Origin: Flavobacteriaceae bacterium
GTDB taxonomy: Bacteria; Bacteroidota; Bacteroidia; Flavobacteriales; Flavobacteriaceae
Assembly (NCBI GenBank): GCA_002862805.1
Contig: PKEA01000071.1
Coordinates: forward strand, 19,659 to 83,658
Direction: 5' to 3'
DNA: 64,000 nt
Part shown: piece after piece, positions 41,888 to 50,535 of the stretch
Position numbering within the stretch: the stretch's first letter is position 1
Layout of the letters: every line of letters begins with the position of its first letter
Program-made: the position numbers and the translations under genes
Notes under the pieces: model-generated
Told to the model about the DNA's origin: nothing
Databases searched by the model: none
The model's input: the letters and a program-made list of their open reading frames with translations, nothing else

Positions 41888-42342
41888 TACTTAAGATCGT
41901 TTAGATTAACAGTTCTAGGTTTTTGAGCTCCGTGTGTATGCTCAGCACCTACAAATACATTTAAATTGCGGAATAATTCAGCACCTATTTTGTTTTTAGG
42001 TAACATTCCTTTTACAGCTTTCTCTACTAATAATGCAGGGTTTTTGTCTTGCATAACTTTAGCAGTTAAACTTCTTTGTCCTCCAGGATAACCAGTGTGG
42101 CGAATGTAAGTTTTCTCCTCTAATTTGTTACCTGTAAGGTTAATTTTTTCTGCGTTGATAACGATAATGTTATCTCCACAGTCCACGTGTGGTGTAAAAC
42201 TTGGTTTGTACTTACCTCTTAAAAGCATTGCAACTTTTGAAGCAAGACGACCTAAGTTGTGACCTTCAGCATCTACAACAAGCCATTCTTTTTGAACGGT
42301 CCCTTTGTTTACTGACACAGTCTTGTAGCTTAATGCGTCCAT
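41887..42342 (-). CDS. rplM: 50S ribosomal protein L13
   Basis: uL13 of 151 residues: EWLVVDAEGHNLGRLASKVA, LLRGKYKPSFTPHVDCGDNI, HTGYPGGQRSLTAKV and AVKGMLPKNKIG. First gene of the rplM-rpsI operon, with a well-formed promoter 44 bases upstream. Confidence 0.98.
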   Translation of the reverse strand: MDALSYKTVSVNKGTVQKEWLVVDAEGHNLGRLASKVAMLLRGKYKPSFTPHVDCGDNIIVINAEKINLTGNKLEEKTYIRHTGYPGGQRSLTAKVMQDKNPALLVEKAVKGMLPKNKIGAELFRNLNVFVGAEHTHGAQKPRTVNLNDLK

Positions 42343-42365
42343 AATTTTATTTTAATTAAACATTC

Positions 42366-42385
42366 CATTCCCAATTAAGGGAGTG
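42366..42385 (-). promoter_or_regulatory. Inverted repeat at the expected start of the rplM transcript
   Basis: CATTCCC (42366-42372) and GGGAGTG (42379-42385) can pair over 7 bp with one wobble, directly after the -7 box. Because the box ends at 42386, part of the upstream arm may not be transcribed, so a leader function is uncertain. Confidence 0.35.
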
Positions 42386-42416
42386 CAAAAGTACAATTAA
42401 TTATTTGATATACAAA
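42386..42416 (-). promoter_or_regulatory. Promoter of rplM-rpsI
   Basis: On the minus strand TTTG (42416-42413), 19 bases, TACTTTTG (42393-42386), then CACTCCC. Spacing and box match the tRNA promoters in this window. Confidence 0.75.
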
Positions 42417-42462
42417 TGCCAATTGCAATAATTTATACAAGTTTTGTTTCGTGTAATTGACT

Positions 42463-43770
42463 TTATTCTTTTATAAAATTAAATTTTTGCCCTCCTTGGT
42501 GTAGTATAAATGAATTTTCACCAAACTCTATTTCAATTCTAGCCGCTTGAAAGACAAATGTGTTTTCATTTTTTTGAGTCAATGGAAAAGAACTTTGACC
42601 TGTAGCTTGAGCTAATAACTCTCCGTCTTTTTCAAAAATTGTAATTTTTAAAGGAATATCTTTAGAAGAATAAACTCCAGAAATTGCTTTAATTTTTTCT
42701 GGATTTATTTTTTCAAAACTTGGAAATGGAAATGGCATTTTATAATACATACTTAATATACCTATCATAATGTCATTTCGGTTAAAGTTATCTCCATTTA
42801 CAATTAATGAAATTCCAACTTTTTCCGATGGATAATAACCAACTACAGAACGAAAACTTTCAATTCCGCCAGTGTGACCATAAAATTTTCTTTCGCCAAA
42901 AGGCATTTGCATTAATGCTTTACCATAGCTGTCTTTTAGTTCTTTCATACTTTCTAATGAACTTTTTTTGACTAGTTTACCTTCAAATAGTTCATATAAA
43001 AAAGCAGTTAAGTCATTTGGAGTTGAAATCACGGCTCCAGCTGCATAGGCAATATCATTTTTCCATTCTTCATACTTTTGCCATTTTGCGCCATCAAATA
43101 AATAAGAAAAACTCTCTTTTTTTGAGATATTGACTTGTTCGGTAGGATAATAAGTGTTTTGTAAACCAATTTTTTTAACGATACGGTTTTCTATATTCTC
43201 GGCATAAGATTTTTTTGTAATTGTTTCAATAATGCTACCTAATAAATAATAATTGGAGTTACTATATTCAAACTTAGTATTTGGTTCTGCAATTGATTTA
43301 TAGTTTACAATTTTATTTATAATAGTTTGCTTTAAATCAGGTGAATCTAATTCTTCTTGGGTAAGTGAATCTTGATTGATGTAATCTTTTATTCCTGATC
43401 TATGATGTAATAAATCTTCGATTGAAATTTTATCTGCATTTTCAAGTTTTGGAAAAAATTTTGTTAGTTTGGTTTCTAATCTTAACTTTTTTTCCTCAAT
43501 CAATTGCATTGTCATTACAGCCGTAAAAATTTTTGTAATTGAACCTACTTTATATTTAGTAGTATTGTCTGCTTTAACTTTTTGATCAGCATCTGCAAAT
43601 CCATATCCTTTTGAAAAAACGACTTTATCGCCTTCACGAATTGAAATAGAGCCCATGAATTTTTCATTTTTATTTAGATAATTCAATAAACTATCAATTT
43701 TATGGTAACGATTTTGCGCAACTAAACTTGTTGAAAATGCTAAAACAAATAATAAAAGTATTTTTTTCAT
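42463..43770 (-). CDS. Exported serine hydrolase (beta-lactamase/class C-like)
   Basis: A 435-residue protein with a signal peptide (end near SLVAQ). The beta-lactamase-fold motifs are present: S77-x-x-K80 in KVGSITKIFT, YSN at 169-171 and HTGG in FYGHTGGIESF as the third-motif equivalent. The roughly 90 C-terminal residues form a separate lipocalin-like beta domain often seen in such proteins (GVYSSKDIPLKITIFEKDGE). Substrate unknown; these enzymes are usually peptidases or esterases, and resistance to beta-lactams should not be assumed. It lies just downstream of the SdpI gene, 31 bases away, possibly in the same transcript. Confidence 0.9.
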   Translation of the reverse strand: MKKILLLFVLAFSTSLVAQNRYHKIDSLLNYLNKNEKFMGSISIREGDKVVFSKGYGFADADQKVKADNTTKYKVGSITKIFTAVMTMQLIEEKKLRLETKLTKFFPKLENADKISIEDLLHHRSGIKDYINQDSLTQEELDSPDLKQTIINKIVNYKSIAEPNTKFEYSNSNYYLLGSIIETITKKSYAENIENRIVKKIGLQNTYYPTEQVNISKKESFSYLFDGAKWQKYEEWKNDIAYAAGAVISTPNDLTAFLYELFEGKLVKKSSLESMKELKDSYGKALMQMPFGERKFYGHTGGIESFRSVVGYYPSEKVGISLIVNGDNFNRNDIMIGILSMYYKMPFPFPSFEKINPEKIKAISGVYSSKDIPLKITIFEKDGELLAQATGQSSFPLTQKNENTFVFQAARIEIEFGENSFILHQGGQKFNFIKE

Positions 43771-43801
43771 GATTTTTTTATTTTATTAGAGGTTTCTGTT
43801 T

Positions 43802-44446
43802 TTATTTTGTTACAGATATTTTTTTAAATTCTAAATAAGAGTAAATAACGGGAACAATAGTTATTATTGCCGTGATTCCTAAAAAAGTATAAACTTGAAT
43901 TTTATTTGGAAGTACAAAGGTCAATGCCATAAAAATTCCGCCAATAAACCACATTTTACCTCCTAAAAGATGTGTTTTTTTCCAAACTTCTTCGTTTTCT
44001 AAAGTCCAAGGTGTTTTTATACCAATAAAATAATTTGGCTTTATGGTTTTAAAATAGTTTCCTAAAAAAGCGAAGAATAAACCAATTATAACAAATAATA
44101 ATTGCGGATTACTATTTTTTTGTTGTGCACTATATAGAATAAAAATGGCTAAGCCAGACATGAAAACGGTCAATGCCATTCTTAATGTATTGAGTTTGTT
44201 TCCCATGTTTTGTAATTTACCTTTTGGATCAATTTTTGGGATTATTAAAAATACAAAATAGGTTATTCCTACAAGCATGACTAACATTAGGACTAATTCT
44301 TTTTTATCTCCATAACGATCTATTTCGCCAGCACCATTCCAATGCATTGGAACTTTATCAGGTAAGTTGTTCCAGATATAAGCTAAATAAAGAAAGGGTA
44401 AAAATGCTATTGCAATAAATGGAAGTTCTTTTTTTAAATTTATCAT
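43802..44446 (-). CDS. SdpI-family membrane protein
   Basis: A 214-residue protein with about six membrane helices. The first part is a DUF1648 region (NNLPDKVPMHWNGAGEIDRYGDKK), and the second is an SdpI/YhfL domain (NYFIGIKTPWTLENEEVWKKTHLLGGKMW). In Bacillus subtilis SdpI gives immunity to the SdpC toxin and controls its repressor. The ArsR-type regulator ends 2 bases before this start, matching the sdpRI pair. No sdpC-like toxin gene is visible nearby. Confidence 0.9.
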   Translation of the reverse strand: MINLKKELPFIAIAFLPFLYLAYIWNNLPDKVPMHWNGAGEIDRYGDKKELVLMLVMLVGITYFVFLIIPKIDPKGKLQNMGNKLNTLRMALTVFMSGLAIFILYSAQQKNSNPQLLFVIIGLFFAFLGNYFKTIKPNYFIGIKTPWTLENEEVWKKTHLLGGKMWFIGGIFMALTFVLPNKIQVYTFLGITAIITIVPVIYSYLEFKKISVTK

Positions 44447-44448
44447 AA

Positions 44449-44703
44449 TTATTTTTTAAGTGTTATTAACCATTTTAAGATATCGTCTACTATTGTCGTG
44501 TTTAGTGAATAAATTACAAATTGCCCTTGTTTTTCGCTTGTTACTAAATCGGCCTGTTTTAAAATGTCTAAATGATGAGAAATACTTGGTTTTGAAATAT
44601 TAAATTTATCTGCAATATCACCAGCTGTCATTTCTTTCTTTCGCAGCAATTCCAAGATTTCTCTTCTTGTTTCATCATTAAGGGCTTTGAAGATAGTATT
44701 CAT
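44449..44703 (-). CDS. ArsR-family autorepressor (SdpR-like)
   Basis: An 84-residue winged-helix repressor: IFKALNDETRREILELLRKK, EMTAGDIADKFNISKPSISH, HLDILKQADLVTSEKQGQFV and IYSLNTTIVDDILKWL. The SKPSISHHL recognition helix is the SdpR type, and no metal-binding CVC motif is present. I used the ATG at 44703 (MNTIFKALND) because the longer frame adds a non-family N-terminus across the likely operator. It is translated together with the SdpI gene. Confidence 0.9.
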   Translation of the reverse strand: MNTIFKALNDETRREILELLRKKEMTAGDIADKFNISKPSISHHLDILKQADLVTSEKQGQFVIYSLNTTIVDDILKWLITLKK

Positions 44704-44713
44704 TACGATTATA

Positions 44714-44735
44714 TATTTAGACAAATATCTAAATA
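44714..44735 (-). promoter_or_regulatory. Palindromic operator before the SdpR-like gene
   Basis: TATTTAGA (44714-44721) and TCTAAATA (44728-44735) are perfect 8-base inverted repeats around CAAATA, starting 11 bases upstream of the regulator's start codon. The size and position suit an ArsR-dimer binding site for autorepression. Confidence 0.65.
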
Positions 44736-44767
44736 CTTTTTTAAAAAGCAAAATGTTTTTAAAAAAT

Positions 44768-44799
44768 AAACCCGATAGGTTTTGAAACGTATCGGGTTT
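44768..44799 (-). terminator. Terminator of the small membrane protein gene
   Basis: AAACCCGATA (44768-44777) and TATCGGGTTT (44790-44799) form a 10-bp stem; the minus strand continues T-rich. Confidence 0.8.
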
Positions 44800-44805
44800 G
44801 ATGTA

Positions 44806-45192
44806 TTATTTTGGAGATTTAAATTTCAAATAAATGGAATTTATGAAAATCAGTAGAAATAGTAAAGTAATAAATAGTAAAACTTTATCTGTAAAAACTA
44901 TTTGTATGTTGCCGTCTTGTATCAAACAAAAAAAAGCAAAAGATAAAAAGAATAAAAATGACAAAATAAAATTTGTTTTGGCTTTGATAAAAGCTAAAAA
45001 TGAAAATCCTATAATAAAGCTTATGAAAAAATTAATAGAATAGTAACTAATTCCGTTGATTTCAAAAGCCCAACCAACAGATTTATTATATCCATAATGA
45101 GCGACGTTATCTATGAAAATTAAAAACAATAATGGAATTAATGAAATCAAATACATTTTAGATTCGAAAATAAATTTTATTTTATTATTCAT
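44806..45192 (-). CDS. Hypothetical four-helix membrane protein
   Basis: About 128 residues from the ATG at 45192 (MNNKIKFIFESKMYL). Four strongly hydrophobic segments are seen (YLISLIPLLFLIFI, YYSINFFISFIIGFSFLAFI, FILSFLFFLSFAFFCLI, VLLFITLLFLLIFINSIYL). A longer frame from 45240 would start inside a repeat-like sequence. I do not recognise a family. It has its own terminator and separates the SdpRI pair from polA. Confidence 0.65.
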   Translation of the reverse strand: MNNKIKFIFESKMYLISLIPLLFLIFIDNVAHYGYNKSVGWAFEINGISYYSINFFISFIIGFSFLAFIKAKTNFILSFLFFLSFAFFCLIQDGNIQIVFTDKVLLFITLLFLLIFINSIYLKFKSPK

Positions 45193-45193
45193 T

Positions 45194-45222
45194 ATGACAT
45201 TTTTCCTTCGTCGAAATGACAT
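45194..45222. repeat. Dispersed-repeat fragment between polA and the small membrane gene
   Basis: ATGACATTTTTCCTTCGTCG then AAATGACAT holds two direct ATGACAT copies around CCTTCGTCGAA. Variants of TTCGTCGAAATGACA are, from memory, frequent between flavobacterial genes. Confidence 0.45.
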
Positions 45223-45263
45223 TTTTTTACTGTTTACCAATTACTGAAAACTGATTATTAAAA

Positions 45264-48116
45264 TTAATGTGCTTCCAACCAATCTTTTCCTAATCCTAAA
45301 TCAACAATTAATGGGACATCTAGTTTAAAGGCGTTTTCCATTTCTTCTTTAATCATAGGTTGAATTCTTTCTAATTCAGAATTATGTACATCAAAAACAA
45401 GTTCATCATGTACTTGTAATAGCATTTTTGATTGCCAGTTTTCTTTTTCTAAGCGTTTATGAATGTTAATCATGGCAATTTTGATGATGTCAGCAGCACT
45501 ACCTTGAATAGGCGCATTAACAGCATTTCGTTCGGCACCACCACGAACCATAGCATTTGCTGAATTGATGTCTTTTAAATAACGACGTCTTCCTAAAACG
45601 GTTTGTACATAACCTTCTTCTCTTGCAAAATCAATTTGATTTTGAATGTATTGTCTTAATTTTGGATACGATTTGTAATACGCTTCAATTAATTCAGCAC
45701 TTTCACTTCTTGATAAATCCGTTTGGTTACTTAAGCCAAAAGCAGAAACCCCATAAATGATTCCGAAGTTTACCGTTTTAGCATTACTACGTTGTTCTTT
45801 TGTAACTTCTTCTAACGGTACATTAAATACTTTTGAAGCGGTAGATTTGTGAATGTCTTCTCCATTTTGGAAGGCTTTAATCATATTTTCTTCTCCTGAT
45901 AAAGCTGCAATAATACGTAATTCTATTTGGGAATAATCGGCAGCAAGTAAAGTGTAATTTTCATCACGTGCTATAAACGCTTTACGAATTTGTCTTCCTC
46001 TTTCGGTACGAATTGGAATGTTTTGTAAGTTAGGATTGTTTGAACTCAAACGCCCTGTTGCAGCAACTGTTTGCATATAATCGGTATGAACTCTTCCTGT
46101 TTTTTCATTCACTTGATTTGGTAACGCATCTACATATGTGTTTTGTAGTTTTACCAATTGTCTCCATTCTAAAATATGACGAACAATTTCGTTGTCTTTA
46201 GCCAAATAGCTTAAAATTTCTTCGCCCGTTGCATATTGACCAGTCTTTGTTTTCTTCTGCTTTGGTCCACCAATTTTAAGTTTGTCAAAAAGAATATCTC
46301 CTAATTGTTTTGGTGAAGCCAAATTAAATGTTTCGCCTGCAATTTCGAATATTTTCGCTTGAAAGGCGTCAATTTCAACTTGCATTTCTTTCGACATAGT
46401 GTTTAAAAAATCAACATCTAAACGAATACCTTCTCTTTCCATCGCAGCTAGAACTTCAACTAAAGGGATTTCGATTTCGTCAAATAACTTTTTAGTTCCC
46501 ACTTTTTCTAAAATAGGTTGGAAATGTTCTTTCAGTTGAAAAGTAATATCGGCATCTTCAACAGCATATTCTTTCACTTCTTCCAAAGGAACATCTTTCA
46601 TTGATTTTTGATTCTTCCCTTTTTTTCCTATTAATTCTTCAATGCTTTTTGGACTATATTTCAAATACGTTTCACTTAAAATATCCATATTATGACGCAT
46701 ATCTGGATTAATAAGGTAATGCGCAATCATAGTGTCAAATAATTTTCCTTTTACAGAAACGCCATAATTTGCTAATATTTTTAAATCGTATTTTAAGTTT
46801 TGACCAATTTTTTCAATGTCTTCATTTTCAAAGAAAGGTTTTAGTTTTTCAATAAGAATTAAAGCTTCTTCTTGATTTTCTAGAAACGGAATATAAAATC
46901 CTTTTCCTTTTTCATAAGAAAATGCAATTCCAACTAATTCGGCATTTAATGCATCTAAGCCAGTAGTTTCGGTATCAAAACAGACTGATTTTTGTTTTTC
47001 TAAATTTTGTAAAAGTAATTTTAAAGCTAAATCACCTTGAATGATTTGGTAAAAATGCTCGGTGTTTTCTAAAGTTGCATAATAGGATTGTTCTGTTGCG
47101 CTTGAAGTTTCTACATCAGTAAAACCAAATAAATCAAATTGCTCTTCGTTTTTTGGAGCTGTTTTTTTTGCAGGTTTTGGAGTTTCTTCAGCTGAACTAT
47201 TTCCATTTGTATTTATTTCGTCATAATCGTTGCCATCTCTAAATAATTTATCAAACTGCTCCTGCATTCTTCTGAATTCTAATTCATGAAAAAGTGCTTC
47301 TGTTTTTTCGACATCAGGTTTAGAAAGTTCATAATCTTTTTCGTCAAATTGAACCGGACAATCTAATAATATGGTAGCAAGTGTTTTTGATAAAATTCCT
47401 TTTTCTTTGTTGGCTTCAATGTTTTCTTTCATTTTCCCCTTCAGCTCGTGTGTGTTGGCTAAAAGGTTTTCCATTGATCCATATTGTGCTAAAAATTTCT
47501 TTGCTGTTTTTTCTCCAACGCCAGGTAGTCCAGGAATGTTATCGGCAGAATCGCCCATCATTCCTAGGAAATCAATTACTTGTAACGGATTTGATATTTC
47601 AAACTTTTCTAAAACTTCAGGTACGCCCCAAATTTCAATTCCATTACCCATACGAGCAGGTTTGTACATGAAAATATTTTCAGAAACTAGTTGGGCAAAA
47701 TCTTTATCAGGCGTTACCATGAAAACCTGATAATTTTCTTTTTCCGCTTGTTTCGCAATAGTTCCAATTAAATCATCGGCTTCATAGCCGGCAACTTCAA
47801 TAATTGGAATATGCATGGCTCTTAAAAGTTCTTGAATGTATGGGACTGCAATTTTTATAGCTTCTGGAGTTGCATCTCTGTTAGCTTTATATTCTGGAAA
47901 CATTTCATTCCTAATATCACTACCGCCTTTATCAAAAGCAACTGCTAAATGATCTGGTTTTTCTCTTTTAATTACATCCATCAACGAATTCATGAAACCC
48001 ATAATGGCAGATGTGTCCATTCCTTTCGAATTAATTCTTGGGTTTTTTATAAAAGCATAATAGCCTCTAAATATTAAGGCATAGGCATCGAGTAGAAATA
48101 ATCGTTTTTGTGACAT
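45264..48116 (-). CDS. polA: DNA polymerase I
   Basis: A 950-residue enzyme with all three activities. The 5'-3' exonuclease is N-terminal (KRLFLLDAYALIFRGYYAF, GYEADDLIGTIA, GDSADNIPGLPGVGEKTA). The 3'-5' proofreading domain keeps FDTETTGLDA, GQNLKYDLKIL and EYAVEDADIT, so it looks active. The polymerase shows LAADYSQIELRIIAAL (motif A), RSNAKTVNFGIIYGVSAFGL (motif B) and LLQVHDELVFDV (motif C). A linker at about 305-340 is Lys/Ala-rich. Transcribed alone, divergent from the metallophosphoesterase gene. Confidence 0.98.
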   Translation of the reverse strand: MSQKRLFLLDAYALIFRGYYAFIKNPRINSKGMDTSAIMGFMNSLMDVIKREKPDHLAVAFDKGGSDIRNEMFPEYKANRDATPEAIKIAVPYIQELLRAMHIPIIEVAGYEADDLIGTIAKQAEKENYQVFMVTPDKDFAQLVSENIFMYKPARMGNGIEIWGVPEVLEKFEISNPLQVIDFLGMMGDSADNIPGLPGVGEKTAKKFLAQYGSMENLLANTHELKGKMKENIEANKEKGILSKTLATILLDCPVQFDEKDYELSKPDVEKTEALFHELEFRRMQEQFDKLFRDGNDYDEINTNGNSSAEETPKPAKKTAPKNEEQFDLFGFTDVETSSATEQSYYATLENTEHFYQIIQGDLALKLLLQNLEKQKSVCFDTETTGLDALNAELVGIAFSYEKGKGFYIPFLENQEEALILIEKLKPFFENEDIEKIGQNLKYDLKILANYGVSVKGKLFDTMIAHYLINPDMRHNMDILSETYLKYSPKSIEELIGKKGKNQKSMKDVPLEEVKEYAVEDADITFQLKEHFQPILEKVGTKKLFDEIEIPLVEVLAAMEREGIRLDVDFLNTMSKEMQVEIDAFQAKIFEIAGETFNLASPKQLGDILFDKLKIGGPKQKKTKTGQYATGEEILSYLAKDNEIVRHILEWRQLVKLQNTYVDALPNQVNEKTGRVHTDYMQTVAATGRLSSNNPNLQNIPIRTERGRQIRKAFIARDENYTLLAADYSQIELRIIAALSGEENMIKAFQNGEDIHKSTASKVFNVPLEEVTKEQRSNAKTVNFGIIYGVSAFGLSNQTDLSRSESAELIEAYYKSYPKLRQYIQNQIDFAREEGYVQTVLGRRRYLKDINSANAMVRGGAERNAVNAPIQGSAADIIKIAMINIHKRLEKENWQSKMLLQVHDELVFDVHNSELERIQPMIKEEMENAFKLDVPLIVDLGLGKDWLEAH

Positions 48117-48241
48117 GAACTATAAATTTGATTCGAAAACGTAAAAATACAATTCTTTACTTAAAATTTCTTTGTTAAAATTGAATTAATATATAGTGTT
48201 ATTTTTATTGGAGTTACTTACTTTGCAAAAAAAATATTATT

Positions 48242-49471
48242 ATGCGTTGGCTTATTCCATTACTTTTATTGAGTATTGTTGAAATATATTCGTTCCAAGT
48301 AGTTAAAACTGTAACAAAAACTAAACTTTTTTTATGGATTTACGTTTTTGTATCATTGGCTATTTTAAGTTATATTATTTATTTTATTGCTACTTACGAT
48401 AGAGGTGCAGGACAAAATAAACAATCTCTTTTTACTATTGGATTGTTGCTTATAACAATGGTTCCAAAACTTGTTTTAACATTAATTTTATTTGGAGAAG
48501 ATGTTTATCGTTTTTTAGAAGGAATATTAATTCGTTTTATGGGTGATAACGATGAAGGTAGTTTTTTGCCCGCTAGAAGAAAATTTGTGAGTCAAGTTGC
48601 TCTTGGAATTGCCGCAATACCATTTGCATCATTATTGTACGGAATGACTATTGGTAAATATAATTTTAAAGTAATTAAGCAAACTTTATTTTTTCCTGAT
48701 TTACCTGATGATTTTGATGGAATAACTATTACTCAGATTTCTGACATTCATAGTGGAAGCTTTGATAATTCTGAAAAAATTCAATATGCGATAGATTTAA
48801 TTAACGAACAAAATTCTGATTTGGTTTTGTTTACTGGAGATATTGTAAATACGCATGCAAAAGAAATGCATCCTTGGATAGATACTTTTAAAGGGATTTA
48901 TAACCCGAAATTTGGAAAGTATTCTGTTTTAGGAAATCATGATTATGGAGAATATTTTCAATGGAATTCTGAAGCTGAAAAAGAGGAGAATTTTAACGCA
49001 ATAAAAGATATTCATCGTCAAATAGATTTTAAATTATTGTTGAATGAGAATTTAAAAATCAAAAAAGGAAATTCTGAATTAGCAATCGTAGGAGTTGAAA
49101 ACTGGGGAAAACATTTTAAAAAAGTAGGAGATTTAGCAAAAGCTTCTGAGGGTTTAACCAAAGATGATTTTAAGATATTAATGAGTCACGATCCGAGTCA
49201 TTGGGATTCAGAAGTGCAACACGATGAAAAGCACTATCAACTAACACTTTCTGGTCATACACATGGTTTTCAGTTTGGAATTGAAATTCCGGGTTGGTTA
49301 AAATGGAGTCCGGTGCAGTATGTTTATAAACAATGGGCTGGCTTGTATGATAACTTGGGAAGATATGTATATGTGAACAGAGGTTTTGGATTTCATGCTT
49401 ATCCTGGTAGAGTAGGGATTATGCCTGAAATTACCGTATTAGAGCTAAAAAAATCTAAAAAAACAGTATAA
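48242..49471 (+). CDS. Membrane-anchored metallophosphoesterase
   Basis: A 409-residue protein with three or four N-terminal membrane helices (to about residue 145) followed by a calcineurin-like phosphoesterase domain: QISDIHSGSFDN, FTGDIVNTHAKE, VLGNHDYGEYFQW, LMSHDPSHW and LSGHTHGFQFG, all five metal-site motifs. It resembles the YkuE/YaeI group, which act on phospholipids such as UDP-diacylglucosamine-like substrates. The thioredoxin-like gene follows at 64 bases. Confidence 0.9.
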   Translation: MRWLIPLLLLSIVEIYSFQVVKTVTKTKLFLWIYVFVSLAILSYIIYFIATYDRGAGQNKQSLFTIGLLLITMVPKLVLTLILFGEDVYRFLEGILIRFMGDNDEGSFLPARRKFVSQVALGIAAIPFASLLYGMTIGKYNFKVIKQTLFFPDLPDDFDGITITQISDIHSGSFDNSEKIQYAIDLINEQNSDLVLFTGDIVNTHAKEMHPWIDTFKGIYNPKFGKYSVLGNHDYGEYFQWNSEAEKEENFNAIKDIHRQIDFKLLLNENLKIKKGNSELAIVGVENWGKHFKKVGDLAKASEGLTKDDFKILMSHDPSHWDSEVQHDEKHYQLTLSGHTHGFQFGIEIPGWLKWSPVQYVYKQWAGLYDNLGRYVYVNRGFGFHAYPGRVGIMPEITVLELKKSKKTV

Positions 49472-49485
49472 TTCATTAAAAATAG

Positions 49486-49493
49486 TACATTTG
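49486..49493 (+). promoter_or_regulatory. -7 box of the thioredoxin-like gene
   Basis: TACATTTG, 42 bases before the start codon at 49536. Confidence 0.45.
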
Positions 49494-49535
49494 TATATTG
49501 TTTTTAGTGTTAAACTATAATTTAAACATTAGTTT

Positions 49536-49832
49536 ATGTCAAAATTTGGAGAACTAATAGATGCGCAAGTTCCAGTATTAATCGACTTTTTTACAGAGTG
49601 GAATGAGCCTTCAGTTGCTATGAACGAAGTGATGCGTCATGTTGCAGCTGCTCTTGGTGACAAGGCAAGAGTAATTAAAATAGATGTTGATAAAAACAGA
49701 GAATTAGCCGAAGCTTTAAGAATTAAAGGTTTACCAACTTTAATGATTTATAAAGGAGGTCAAATGATTTGGAGACAAAGCGGCGAATTAGATGCGAATA
49801 CTTTAATTAGCTTAGTGCAAGAGCAAGCCTAA
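49536..49832 (+). CDS. Thioredoxin-like protein without the active-site cysteines
   Basis: A 98-residue thioredoxin-fold protein. The site corresponding to WCGPC reads WNEPS (residues 22-26), so both redox cysteines are gone, and the protein contains no cysteine at all. The rest of the fold is kept (VIKIDVDKNRELAEALRIKG and LPTLMIYKGGQMIWRQSGEL, cis-Pro67). It cannot act as an oxidoreductase and may be a binding or chaperone-like paralog of TrxA. It has its own -7 box and converges on the deacetylase gene, overlapping by 4 bases. Confidence 0.9.
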   Translation: MSKFGELIDAQVPVLIDFFTEWNEPSVAMNEVMRHVAAALGDKARVIKIDVDKNRELAEALRIKGLPTLMIYKGGQMIWRQSGELDANTLISLVQEQA

Positions 49833-50467
49833 TTTATCTTATCAAAAATAAAACCTTTTTCTTTTAATTGCTGTATTAATTTAGGTAATACAAATTGTAA
49901 ATTTCTACGTGCTTTGATGCTGTCGTGGAAAACAATTATGCTTCCATTTGAAATATTTTTGAATGTGTTTTGCAAACAATCATCAGGATTTAAAGAATTG
50001 TCAAAATCATAGCTCAGTACATCCCACATAATAATTTTGTAGCCTAGTTTTCTTAATTGATACGATTGTCTTGGTGTTATTTTGCCATAAGGTGGACGAA
50101 ATAATTTTGAGTTTTGAATTTTGAATAAACTGTTCAGTTTTATTTCGCAAGCTTCAGCGTTACTAATGTATGTTTTTGTTGGAGTTCTCCATCCTTTTAA
50201 ATGGCTATATGTATGATTTCCTATAGAATGATTGTTAGAAATGATTTTTTGAACAATTTCTGGATATTTCCTAACATTGTCACCTATACAAAAAAATGTA
50301 GCTTTTATTTCTTCTTTTTTTAAAAGTTCTAAAACCCATTCGGTTATTTCAGGAATTGGTCCGTCGTCAAATGTTAGGTAGATTTTTTTTTCAGTATTAG
50401 GTAGTTCCCAAATGTATTTTGGAAAAAGTATTTTTAAAAACCGATTTGTTTTAAACATTCTAAACAT
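49829..50467 (-). CDS. Polysaccharide deacetylase family protein
   Basis: A 212-residue NodB-type (CE4) deacetylase. Motifs: YLTFDDGPIPEITEWVLELL (catalytic Asp and metal Asp), SIGNHTYSHLKGW (the two metal His), LFRPPYGKITPRQSYQLRKL and IVFHDSIKARRN. No signal peptide is obvious. It likely removes acetyl groups from peptidoglycan or another glycan. The gene stands alone, downstream of the DUF2723 gene on the same strand by 68 bases. Confidence 0.9.
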   Translation of the reverse strand: MFRMFKTNRFLKILFPKYIWELPNTEKKIYLTFDDGPIPEITEWVLELLKKEEIKATFFCIGDNVRKYPEIVQKIISNNHSIGNHTYSHLKGWRTPTKTYISNAEACEIKLNSLFKIQNSKLFRPPYGKITPRQSYQLRKLGYKIIMWDVLSYDFDNSLNPDDCLQNTFKNISNGSIIVFHDSIKARRNLQFVLPKLIQQLKEKGFIFDKIN

Positions 50468-50535
50468 AAGTTCAAAGCTAAAAAAAATGTGTCAACAATT
50501 TTACTTGAAGACACATTCTTTATTTTTTTAATATT

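Noticed and set aside
42463..43770. Serine hydrolase as a beta-lactam resistance gene
   Set aside because: The SxxK/YSN motifs are shared by many peptidases and esterases; nothing in the sequence points specifically to beta-lactamase activity.
44704..44751. Extended start of the ArsR-type regulator
   Set aside because: It would place coding sequence over the palindromic operator and add residues absent from SdpR-like proteins.
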